A DNA stretch of 28,959 nucleotides from CAZITB01 sp964542055 (GTDB taxonomy: Bacteria; Planctomycetota; Phycisphaerae; Sedimentisphaerales; CAMDDF01), in NCBI GenBank assembly GCA_964542055.1, contig CAZITB010000022.1, forward strand, positions 1-28,959, in the 5' to 3' direction. This document shows, piece by piece, positions 1 through 7,751 of the stretch. The notes under the pieces were generated by a model. That model did not search any database and was not told where the DNA came from. It saw only the letters and a program-made list of their open reading frames with translations. Each line of letters begins with the position of its first letter. Position 1 is the stretch's first letter. A program made the translations under genes and the position numbers.

Positions 1-2
1 AG

Positions 3-1337
3 GATGGTTTTTTTGTCGCGGTCAAAGGTGCTCCTGAAGCGGTTCTTGACGTTTGTCAAAAGGTGGCTACTGAAGATGAAACATTAAATTTCGATAATAG
101 TCAGAAAGAAAGCTGGCTCAACAAAAATACAGAAATGGCAAGTAATGGGCTGAGGGTGCTGGCGGTTGCTTACAAGATAGCCGATTCAGCAGATGCGGAC
201 CCTTATCAGGGGCTGACGCTGCTGGGGCTTGTAGGAATGATGGACCCGATAAGAGATGAAGTAAAAAGTGCGATCGGTTTGTGTAAAGATGCCGGGCTGA
301 AAGTGATTATGGTTACCGGAGATCAGGCACCTACCGCTTTGAATATCGCGAAAGAACTGAAGATCGCCGAAGAAGATAATGAGCAGGTAGTTCAGGGTAA
401 AGATATTGAAGATTTAGATCAGGCAAGCGAAGAACAAAAGCGCAAGTTTATGGAAACGTCAGTTTTTGCACGTGTCAATCCTGAGCAGAAATTGAATCTG
501 GTTAAGATGCATCAATCCAATGGCGCAATTGTGGCAATGACCGGTGACGGTGTGAACGATGCTCCGGGTCTGCAAGAGGCCGATATCGGAGTGGCGATGG
601 GTCAGCACGGAACGCAGGTGGCGCGGGAAGCATCTGATATGGTCTTGAAAGATGATTCTTTTTCATCAATTGTCGAAGCAATCAAACAGGGCAGGATCAT
701 TTTCAAAAATATACGAAAGTTCATCATCTATCTTTTTTCGGGCAATGCCAGCCAAATATTAATTGTATTTATTGCATCTTTGTTCAATGCTCCGCTTCCG
801 ATTTTGCCGCTGCAGATTCTGCTGCTTAATATCATCAGCGATGTTTTTCCGGCACTTGCGCTGGGTCTTGGCGGAGGATCGAATAAGGTGATGGAATACC
901 CGCCGAGGGATCCGCAAGAGCCGATACTTACAAAGGAAAACTGGGGTGCTGTATTTGGCTATGGTTTACTCATAGCGGCAGTGGTTCTATCAGCATTTGC
1001 ATTATCTTTCAAATGGCTTAATGTAAATCTCGACTATGCCGTTACAATTTCATTTTTAACCCTGGCTTTTGCGAGATTGTGGCATATTTTTAACATGAGA
1101 GACTCTGATTCGGGTTTGATAAAGAATGAGATAGTAAAAAATAAATATGTCTGGTGGGCGTTGATATTTTGCAGTTTTCTGCTTATAGCTGTTGTTTATA
1201 CTCCGGGTATTAACAAGGTTCTAAGCCTTAAACATCCAAGCACTACACAGTGGATTTTTATACTTGGGCTAAGTTTGATACCGTTTATTGTGGGGCAACT
1301 GGTTAAATTTGTTGAAAAAAACTTTCTAAGGAGGTAA
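3..1337 (+). CDS. Cation-transporting P-type ATPase, C-terminal part (5' end outside window)
   Basis: This is the 3' part of a P2-type (calcium-transporter-like) ATPase, an integral membrane pump that couples ATP hydrolysis to cation export. The frame is already open at base 3, where it reads DGFFVAVKGAPEAVLDVC. KGAPE is the nucleotide-binding-domain motif, so the GTG at 63 is not the true start. MVTGDQ (P domain) and MTGDGVNDAPGLQEADIGVAMG-type hinge residues follow. Next come about six membrane segments, including PLQILLLNIISDVFPALALG. The DKTGT phosphorylation site and TM1-4 lie upstream of the window. In the TM5 region (about 720-780) the sequence reads SGNASQ, with Q (codon 753) where SERCA-type pumps usually have the ligand Glu771. 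The TM6 ligands N, S and D (codons 828, 837, 840) are kept. This resembles single-site PMR1/SPCA pumps. The ion is inferred, not shown. An MscS-type gene starts 39 bases downstream on the same strand. Confidence 0.95.
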   Translation, partial: DGFFVAVKGAPEAVLDVCQKVATEDETLNFDNSQKESWLNKNTEMASNGLRVLAVAYKIADSADADPYQGLTLLGLVGMMDPIRDEVKSAIGLCKDAGLKVIMVTGDQAPTALNIAKELKIAEEDNEQVVQGKDIEDLDQASEEQKRKFMETSVFARVNPEQKLNLVKMHQSNGAIVAMTGDGVNDAPGLQEADIGVAMGQHGTQVAREASDMVLKDDSFSSIVEAIKQGRIIFKNIRKFIIYLFSGNASQILIVFIASLFNAPLPILPLQILLLNIISDVFPALALGLGGGSNKVMEYPPRDPQEPILTKENWGAVFGYGLLIAAVVLSAFALSFKWLNVNLDYAVTISFLTLAFARLWHIFNMRDSDSGLIKNEIVKNKYVWWALIFCSFLLIAVVYTPGINKVLSLKHPSTTQWIFILGLSLIPFIVGQLVKFVEKNFLRR

Positions 1338-1364
1338 GATTTCATCAGGTTTTAGCAAATAGTG

Positions 1365-1379
1365 AAAGGAATTTCGATG
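1365..1379 (+). promoter_or_regulatory. Ribosome binding site and ATG that decide the MscS start
   Basis: AAAGGA at 1365-1370 is followed by a six-base spacer and ATG at 1377. This pairing is much better than anything before the GTG at 1400, and it supports reading the gene across the frame break. Confidence 0.6.
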
Positions 1380-2440
1380 GATGGAGAATTTTTCGAAAAG
1401 TGGATTTACTGGTATCTGGCAATTTTACTTGTTATTGGGCTGATCGGCCATTTTTCATTTACAGGATATTAAAATATTTAGTTAAGCGATTCACCAAGGG
1501 CTTTTTGGATGATCTTATAGTAAAGCACTGCTATCGGACTATTCAATGGATAGTTGTTCTTTTGTTTTTTCGAATAGCTGCTCCGTATGCCATTTTCGAA
1601 GAATATAAGCTTTTGATGCAGCAGATCACCAGTATTTTGTTTATATTACTGTCTTCATATCTGGTGATTAAAATTGTTTACGTTTTAGAACGATATATTC
1701 TTAGTCGATATGATATAACAGGCAAAGACAATTTAAAAGCAAGAAAATTATACACTCAGCTCAATGTTATGCGGCAAATCGTTATCGTTTTAGTTGTTTT
1801 AATAGCGATCGGTCTTAGTTTCATGGTGTTCGATAGAGTACGTCAGGTAGGTACGACGATTCTTGCCTCTGCGGGTATTATTGGTATAGTTGTAGGTATG
1901 GCAGCTCAAAAGACCTTGGGCTCGTTCATTGCCGGTTTGCAGATCGCCTTCACTCAGCCGATACGGCTCGATGACGTTGTTATCGTAGAAAATGAATGGG
2001 GCCGCATCGAGGAAATCACATTGACTTACGTGGTCGTTAAAATTTGGGATCTTCGCCGTTTAATCGTTCCGATTACATATTTTATAGATAACCCGTTCCA
2101 GAACTGGACGCGCAGTTCATCAGAGATTTTAGGAACAGTTTACATATATGTTGATTACGAGGTTCCCACCGATGAAGTCCGGCAGAAATTGAAAGAATTT
2201 CTTGAAGCGTCAGAGCACTGGGATAAAAAAGTTTCTGTCCTGCAGGTTACAAATGCCACTGAGCGCAGCGTGGAACTTAGAGCTCTCATGAGTGCAACAG
2301 ATGCATCCACCGCCTGGACTTTACGATGCGAAATCCGCGAAAAGCTGCTGGCATACATAAGAGACACTTATCCGCAGGCACTGCCCAAAACCCGTATTGA
2401 GTTCGAAAAGCTGCCGGATGATATCAATACCTCAAAATAG
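1377..2440 (+). CDS. MscS-family mechanosensitive ion channel, apparent frameshift near 1451-1455
   Basis: This is a small-conductance mechanosensitive channel protein of the inner membrane, expected to release solutes on hypo-osmotic shock. The long open frame (1400-2440, GTG start) carries membrane helices and the pore-helix region GTTILASAGIIGIVVGMAA followed by QKTLGSFIAGLQIAFTQPIR. The beta-domain and a C-terminal alpha/beta domain come after that. A better start is ATG 1377, six bases after AAAGGA (1365-1370). It encodes MDGEFFEKWIYWYLAILLV, a convincing first membrane helix, but that frame stops at 1470-1472. Adding one T to the T5 run at 1451-1455 joins the frames as GLIGHFFIYRILKYLVKRF. 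The gene is therefore either sequenced with a one-base error or truly frameshifted. If the break is real, translation from GTG 1400 would lose most of the first helix. The 3' end overlaps the convergent baeRF-like gene by 17 bases. Confidence 0.9.
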
Positions 2441-3572
2441 CCGCAAGAGGAATGTTGATCTTTTTGGAATCCACAGTGCAGATATTTGCGTTTGTTTTCA
2501 TTGCGTAGATTGCAGCTAAGTTTACAACGTCTTCGTCATCTTCGATGTAGTTGTCATGAATATCTACATTTATGGAATTTTCATCGAATTTGCCCCATAT
2601 CGTCTGATTGACATCTGTCAGCAGAGTATCAACTTTTCCTGTATATGCTCCGCTTATGATTTCTCTGGGGTCGCTTTCACTTATATCATTTCCCAATTGA
2701 TTTTGATAAGTTTCAAGGCAATCCTCGCTTTTTTTATCAAAATAACCCAAAGCTAATTCGCGGGCTTTCTCGTGAAGTTGATTAGGGTTGATCGTTCCAT
2801 TTTCTATGTTGATGGATTCTTCAAGAATGTTTTTATAATCGCAGTTTTCTTTAAACTGAGTTTTATCATATTGGACGCCAGCCAGAATCAGCGGAGCTTT
2901 ATCATTTCCTAATTGTTTATCAAAGCCTGAAGAAACCTCTTTGTAGAATCTGCCGATGTTTTTCTTTTTTTGTGCTTCATCTGCAATATTTCCCTGGCCG
3001 TGAAAATTAGCATCTGTTCCAACCGTTGATCGAATCGGTGAAGCATGCATCTGAATATGTTCTTCTGTTACATCGAATTTCAGAAAATCGTTGATACCCT
3101 GGGGAATATCTTTTACTGCTATCTCTTCAATTTTGTGATAATTCGCTTTAAAAAGTTTGTTTTCTTTTAGAGAAAGAGCAGCAACATAAAAGCTGTTGTA
3201 ATATTTCAGTTTATCCAACAGTTCTAAAATATAAAAATATTCTCCAAAATAAAGTTTTTCAGAAACTTCAAATGAAAGATGAAAAAATCTTGCGAAAGAC
3301 GGTGATATAAACATGGCAATCCCGGGACCCTGATGTTTCTCATAATCAGGCAATTCTGAAAAATCTCTAGCTGGTTCAAGAATCTTTTCGACGGTTCTTG
3401 GACTCAACTGTTTCCTCAAATAATCCTGGCATTGATCCAGTTTTTTTCTGATTCTAATGCTATCCTGTCTTATTCCATCGCCTGTAGCATGCATTGGCAG
3501 ATAAAGAGATATTGAAGGTTTTTCTTTGTGTTCGATCAATTCTTGTAAGTCATCAATTTCGAAATACTTCAT
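2424..3572 (-). CDS. baeRF-like (bacterial eRF1-type) protein, probably family 3
   Basis: The protein has about 382 residues and is cytoplasmic, with no signal peptide. The N-terminal stretch KPSISLYLPMHATGDGIRQD, then IRIRKKLDQ, resembles the opening of baeRF family proteins. The mid-part IGRFYKEVSSGFDKQL, then APLILAGVQYDKTQF, and a later NPNQLHEKARELALGY block match the same layout. These families are bacterial relatives of archaeo-eukaryotic release factor 1 and Pelota, proposed to act on ribosomes in rescue or hibernation; no precise reaction is established. I chose ATG 3572 (MKYFEIDDLQELIEH) over the upstream ATG at 3647, because GGAGG lies about ten bases before it and the extra 25 residues do not look conserved. 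It is divergent from the GH57 gene across 248 bases, and its last 17 bases overlap the MscS gene tail to tail. The family number is less certain than the superfamily. Confidence 0.75.
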   Translation of the reverse strand: MKYFEIDDLQELIEHKEKPSISLYLPMHATGDGIRQDSIRIRKKLDQCQDYLRKQLSPRTVEKILEPARDFSELPDYEKHQGPGIAMFISPSFARFFHLSFEVSEKLYFGEYFYILELLDKLKYYNSFYVAALSLKENKLFKANYHKIEEIAVKDIPQGINDFLKFDVTEEHIQMHASPIRSTVGTDANFHGQGNIADEAQKKKNIGRFYKEVSSGFDKQLGNDKAPLILAGVQYDKTQFKENCDYKNILEESINIENGTINPNQLHEKARELALGYFDKKSEDCLETYQNQLGNDISESDPREIISGAYTGKVDTLLTDVNQTIWGKFDENSINVDIHDNYIEDDEDVVNLAAIYAMKTNANICTVDSKKINIPLAAILRY

Positions 3573-3820
3573 ATAATTACGGCCTCCATATAAACAACAT
3601 AATGCCTTTACTGATATTAAGTTTACACTTAAAATTGGCCAATTCAATGCGGATATTGCTTAGATGTTTACAGGAATTTTCGCAAGAAACTTGCTAAAAA
3701 AGACGATAGAATAGATATCATGTACAGAATTAAGCAAAACCCTTGTTGAAAATTTTCTAAATTTATAGACAATATCAGATAAATAAGTTCTTAAATTTAA
3801 TTTTAAATACGGAATATGAT
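3573..3820. promoter_or_regulatory. Divergent intergenic region with two dyads
   Basis: This 248-base AT-rich region must hold promoters for the baeRF-like gene (minus) and the GH57-malQ pair (plus). I see a perfect 12-base palindrome AATTGGCCAATT (3633-3644) and an imperfect 23-base dyad at 3677-3699 built on GCAAG-AAA-CTTGC flanked by TTTT/AAAA. No clean -35/-10 pair stands out on either strand. Confidence 0.35.
3677..3699. promoter_or_regulatory. Operator-like dyad upstream of GH57-malQ
   Basis: The arms are TTTT-c-GCAAG and CTTGC-t-AAAA, separated by AAA, with one mismatched pair per arm. No U tract follows a compact stem in either gene's direction of transcription, so it looks more like a protein-binding site than a terminator. 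No regulator gene is adjacent. Confidence 0.3.
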
Positions 3821-6235
3821 ATGGATAAATTCATTTGCATTCACGGACATTTCTATCAACCACCTCGAGAAAACCCATGGCTTGAAGATGTAGAGATACA
3901 GGAATCGGCCCATCCCTTTCACGACTGGAACGCAAGAATAACAGAAGAGTGTTACAGGCAAAACGCAGCTTCTAGAATTCTCGGGACCGATCGAAAAATA
4001 AAAAACATTGTAAATAACTATTCAAACATGAATTTTAATTTTGGTCCAACATTGCTCTCCTGGCTAAAACTTCATGAGTTAGATGTTTACAAAAGCATAA
4101 TTGAGGCAGATAAGGAAAGCAAAAAGAAATTCTCCGGCCATGGTTCAGCCATGGCACAATCTTATAATCATATGATCTTGCCTCTTGCAAATACTCGTGA
4201 TAAGCACACTCAAGTGATTTGGGGGATCAGGGATTTCGAGCAGACTTTCAATCGCAAACCTGAAGGTATGTGGCTTCCGGAAACTGCGGTAAATACAGAT
4301 ACTTTAGAAGTTCTGGCTGAACATGGAATAAAATTTACTGTTTTGGCACCCAGGCAGGCCCAGAAAGTTCGAAAGATCGGAAATAAAAAGTGGTCCGATG
4401 TTAAAGATGGTTCGATCGATACTTATATGCCTTATCTTTATAATCTACCATCTGGAAAAAGCATAAGTATCTTTTTCTATAACGGCGATGTTTCCCACGA
4501 TGTTGCATACGGAGGATTATTACACAGCGGCGAAAATTTCGCTGGGCGGCTGCTCGATGCTTTTGGAAATGAAACCCAGGGGCCAAGACTTGTAAATATC
4601 GCTACAGACGGTGAGTCGTTCGGTCATCATCACAATCACGGTGAGATGGCTTTGGCGTATTGCATATATCACATAAAAAAACAAAATCTGGCTCGGATTA
4701 CTATATATCCGGAGTTCCTTGAAAAATTCCCACCTACTCATGAAGTCATGATACATGAAAACAGTTCATGGAGTTGTGTTCATGGCATTGAACGCTGGAG
4801 AAGTAACTGCGGTTGCTGTGGTGATCAGTCGCTTTCTGGCCAGCAGCAATGGAGAGAGCCTTTGAGAAATGCTCTCGATTTTTTGCGGGACAGGCTTGGC
4901 GAACTTTTTGGCGAGCGAATGTCACAATTTACCCAGGATCCATGGCAGGCTAGAGACGAATATATCGAGGCAATAAATGATCGAAGTGAAGAAAATGTAA
5001 ACAAGTTCATTCTAAAAATAACTGGTAAATTGCTTTCAGAAGACGAAAAGAATGTTTTCCTCAAGTTGCTGGAATCCCAGAGGATGGGTATGTTGATGTA
5101 CACAAGCTGCGGATGGTTTTTCGACCGGATTTCGGGAATCGAAGCAGTCCAGGTACTAAGGTATGCTTCACGTGCCATGCAGCTATACCAGGATTTGACA
5201 GATCAAAATCTTGTAAATGATTTTAAAAACATCTTGAATAAAGATGAAACTGCCGAGGCTTTGAAAGTTTATGAAGAAAAGATAGAACCTATAGTGATCG
5301 ATCTTCACAGAGTAGGTGCGCATTTTGCCTTGAGTTCAATTTTCAGTGAACATTTAGAAAAACAGCAGCAAATATATTGTTATAAAGCGGTCATGCAGGA
5401 TTATAAATTGGCTTCTGTCGGTTATCAGAAACTTGCTACAGGAAGAGCTATCATTAATTCAACTATTATCCAGGAAACTCAGGAAGTTGATTTTGCGACG
5501 CTTCATATGGGCGGATATAATCTCTTTACGGCATTGACACATAAATTGCCCGATGAGGAATTCAAAAAATTGAGAGAGGATCTTGAGAATGCCTTTTACA
5601 AAGGTGATACAAGCGAAGTTTTGCGTCTTATGAATATACGATATGGTGGAAAAAATTATTCTATCTGGCATTTATTCAAAGATGAGCAGCGTCGGATCGT
5701 TTATGAATTATTGACTGATACATGGGAAGAGATTGAAAGAACATTTAGACATTTGTATGAACAGAACCATTCGATCATGCTGCTGCTTCGTAAGATGAAT
5801 ATGCCTTTGCCCAAGGCCTTGGCAGCATCGGCAACATATATCATAAATCATGATCTGGGTAATGAAATAAAATCTTCGCAAATAAATACCGACAATCTTC
5901 GAACACTCATAGGTGAGGCAGAAAGATTATCGCTTGAACTGGATACGGAGACCTTGCGGTTCGAAGCTTCTGCAAAGATAAGTCAATTGATGAAAGAGTT
6001 TGCGGACGACCCCGAAGATTTAAATAAATTAACTACGATTGAGAGAACACTTGAGATTCTGGAAAAAATAGTGCAGGATATGGATTTGCAATCGGCTCAA
6101 AATAAATTTTTCAATGTTAGTAAAGCCAAATACCACGAAATGAAGGTCAAAGCCAGCAGCCAGGAAGAATTTGCAAAAGAATGGATTGATCTTTTTGAAC
6201 AGGTGGCCGGTCATTTGAAATTGGTAATTGAGTAA
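3821..6235 (+). CDS. Glycoside hydrolase family 57 protein with DUF3536 region
   Basis: This is an 804-residue protein with no signal peptide, so cytoplasmic. The N-terminal (beta/alpha)7-type GH57 domain (about residues 1-330) opens with the motif HGHFYQPPRENPW (residues 8-20). GMWLPETAV follows, with the candidate nucleophile Glu154, then TDGESFGHHHNHG, with candidate acid Asp263. The cysteine-rich RSNCGCCGDQ lies at about 329-338. The remaining 450 or so residues are mostly helical, with no second catalytic motif I recognise, and match the DUF3536 type of extension. GH57 enzymes act on alpha-1,4 or alpha-1,6 glucans (amylase, pullulanase, branching, glucanotransferase), but the DUF3536 subgroup has no firmly assigned reaction that I know of. 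malQ begins 15 bases downstream, and both face the glgE-treY operon. A glucan-debranching or trimming role is inference from context. The start ATG has only a weak upstream GGA. Confidence 0.9.
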   Translation: MDKFICIHGHFYQPPRENPWLEDVEIQESAHPFHDWNARITEECYRQNAASRILGTDRKIKNIVNNYSNMNFNFGPTLLSWLKLHELDVYKSIIEADKESKKKFSGHGSAMAQSYNHMILPLANTRDKHTQVIWGIRDFEQTFNRKPEGMWLPETAVNTDTLEVLAEHGIKFTVLAPRQAQKVRKIGNKKWSDVKDGSIDTYMPYLYNLPSGKSISIFFYNGDVSHDVAYGGLLHSGENFAGRLLDAFGNETQGPRLVNIATDGESFGHHHNHGEMALAYCIYHIKKQNLARITIYPEFLEKFPPTHEVMIHENSSWSCVHGIERWRSNCGCCGDQSLSGQQQWREPLRNALDFLRDRLGELFGERMSQFTQDPWQARDEYIEAINDRSEENVNKFILKITGKLLSEDEKNVFLKLLESQRMGMLMYTSCGWFFDRISGIEAVQVLRYASRAMQLYQDLTDQNLVNDFKNILNKDETAEALKVYEEKIEPIVIDLHRVGAHFALSSIFSEHLEKQQQIYCYKAVMQDYKLASVGYQKLATGRAIINSTIIQETQEVDFATLHMGGYNLFTALTHKLPDEEFKKLREDLENAFYKGDTSEVLRLMNIRYGGKNYSIWHLFKDEQRRIVYELLTDTWEEIERTFRHLYEQNHSIMLLLRKMNMPLPKALAASATYIINHDLGNEIKSSQINTDNLRTLIGEAERLSLELDTETLRFEASAKISQLMKEFADDPEDLNKLTTIERTLEILEKIVQDMDLQSAQNKFFNVSKAKYHEMKVKASSQEEFAKEWIDLFEQVAGHLKLVIE

Positions 6236-6250
6236 TCGTTAGGTAACATA

Positions 6251-7750
6251 ATGTTAAAAAAAAGAGCAAGCGGAATTTTACTGCATATAACGTCTTTGCC
6301 GTCAGAATATGGAATTGGAGATTTAGGTCCCCAGGCTTATAAGTTTGCGGATATGCTGGAATCATGCGGCCAGAATTACTGGCAGATACTTCCGCTTAAT
6401 TACACTACGGAGCAAGCTGGTCATTCACCGTATAATTGCAGATCAGCTTTTGCAGGCAATCCGCTATTGATAAGTCCTGAATTTCTCTACAGAGATGGTT
6501 TGCTTGTAAAAAGTGATTTGAAAAACTTACCGATCTTTTCAAAAAATTCCGTAGAGTATTCAAAGGTAAATTCATTCAAAGATAATCTCTTAAAAGTTGC
6601 TTTCGATAATTTTACTCAAAAGAAAGATTTTGAAAAATTTGAAGAATTCAGAGCAGATAACATTTTTTGGCTGGATGATTTTTCAACTTTTATGGCCCTT
6701 ATTGAACATTTTGAGCATAGCAACTGGAACAATTGGCCAAAAGATATCAGGGACAGAAAAGGCAAGCAGTTCGAAAAATTGAAAAATCTGCTCGACCATG
6801 AAATACGCAGACATAGTTTTTATCAGTACCTTTTTTTTGAGCAATGGAAAGCTTTAAAAAATCATTGTTCACAGAAAGGAATAAAAATAATCGGTGATAT
6901 TCCAATTTATGTTGTTTATAACAGCGCGGATGTATGGGCCAATCAGGAACTTTTCAAGCTCGATCGTGACAAAAAAGCTGAATTTATCGCCGGTGTGCCG
7001 CCGGATTATTTCAGTGAAACCGGCCAACTATGGGGTAATCCGATCTATGACTGGCAAGTTCATCGTCGCGATAATTATAAATGGTGGATGGGGCGGATAA
7101 AACATAATTTAAATATGCAGGATATGGTTCGAATAGACCATTTCAGGGGTTTCGTGGCTTACTGGCAGGTACCGGCGGATCAGAAAACTGCAATCAACGG
7201 CCAATGGATTGACGGGCCCGGCGATGAATTTTTTAAGGTACTTTTGAGATATTTCCCATCTGCCGGGATCATTGCTGAAGATTTGGGATATATAACTGCT
7301 GATGTGCGGGAAACCATTTTAAAATTTAAATTCCCAGCCATGAAAGTTTTGCAGTTCGGCTTTGACGGCAATCCGTCTGCCAATACGCATATACCGCATA
7401 ACCATGTTAAAAATTCAATAGCATATACCGGCACGCATGATAACAATACGACCAGGGGTTGGTTTTTGGCTGAAGCGAGCAAGCAGGTTAAAAAGAGCTT
7501 GAACCGGTATATCGGCAGCAATGTTTCTTCGAGGAACATCTCATGGAATTTCATTCACCTTGCGATGGGTTCAGTGTCACAACTTTCAATTATACCTATG
7601 CAGGATATTTTGAATCTGCCGGAATCTGCCCGGATGAATAAGCCCGCTTCGGAGAAAGGTAACTGGTTATGGCGGTTGGAGGCGGGGCAGTTTGACAGGA
7701 AAACTGCAAATAATCTGTTAGAGCTGACAAAATTGTTTGGCAGAGATTAG
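6251..7750 (+). CDS. malQ: 4-alpha-glucanotransferase (amylomaltase, GH77)
   Basis: MalQ transfers 4-alpha-glucan segments between malto-oligosaccharides and releases glucose; it is cytoplasmic. The 499 residues match the short bacterial amylomaltase length. RASGILLHITSLPSEYGIGD near the N-terminus is the family signature. The GH77 catalytic residues are visible: nucleophile Asp296 in MVRIDHFRG, acid/base Glu343 in IIAEDLG, and the stabilising Asp397 in YTGTHDNNTTRGW. The substrate-loop segment PPDYFSETGQLWGNPIYDW (about 250-268) is present. The gene starts 15 bases after GH57-DUF3536, so the two are probably one transcript. Its stop codon is a single base from the stop of treY on the other strand. 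In this cluster MalQ would lengthen the short chains left by TreY/TreZ or by the GH57 enzyme and shorten others to recyclable lengths. Confidence 0.97.
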   Translation: MLKKRASGILLHITSLPSEYGIGDLGPQAYKFADMLESCGQNYWQILPLNYTTEQAGHSPYNCRSAFAGNPLLISPEFLYRDGLLVKSDLKNLPIFSKNSVEYSKVNSFKDNLLKVAFDNFTQKKDFEKFEEFRADNIFWLDDFSTFMALIEHFEHSNWNNWPKDIRDRKGKQFEKLKNLLDHEIRRHSFYQYLFFEQWKALKNHCSQKGIKIIGDIPIYVVYNSADVWANQELFKLDRDKKAEFIAGVPPDYFSETGQLWGNPIYDWQVHRRDNYKWWMGRIKHNLNMQDMVRIDHFRGFVAYWQVPADQKTAINGQWIDGPGDEFFKVLLRYFPSAGIIAEDLGYITADVRETILKFKFPAMKVLQFGFDGNPSANTHIPHNHVKNSIAYTGTHDNNTTRGWFLAEASKQVKKSLNRYIGSNVSSRNISWNFIHLAMGSVSQLSIIPMQDILNLPESARMNKPASEKGNWLWRLEAGQFDRKTANNLLELTKLFGRD

Positions 7751-7751
7751 T

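Noticed and set aside
63..65. GTG as the start of the P-type ATPase fragment
   Set aside because: The frame is open upstream to the window edge and encodes the KGAPE motif, so the gene begins before the window.
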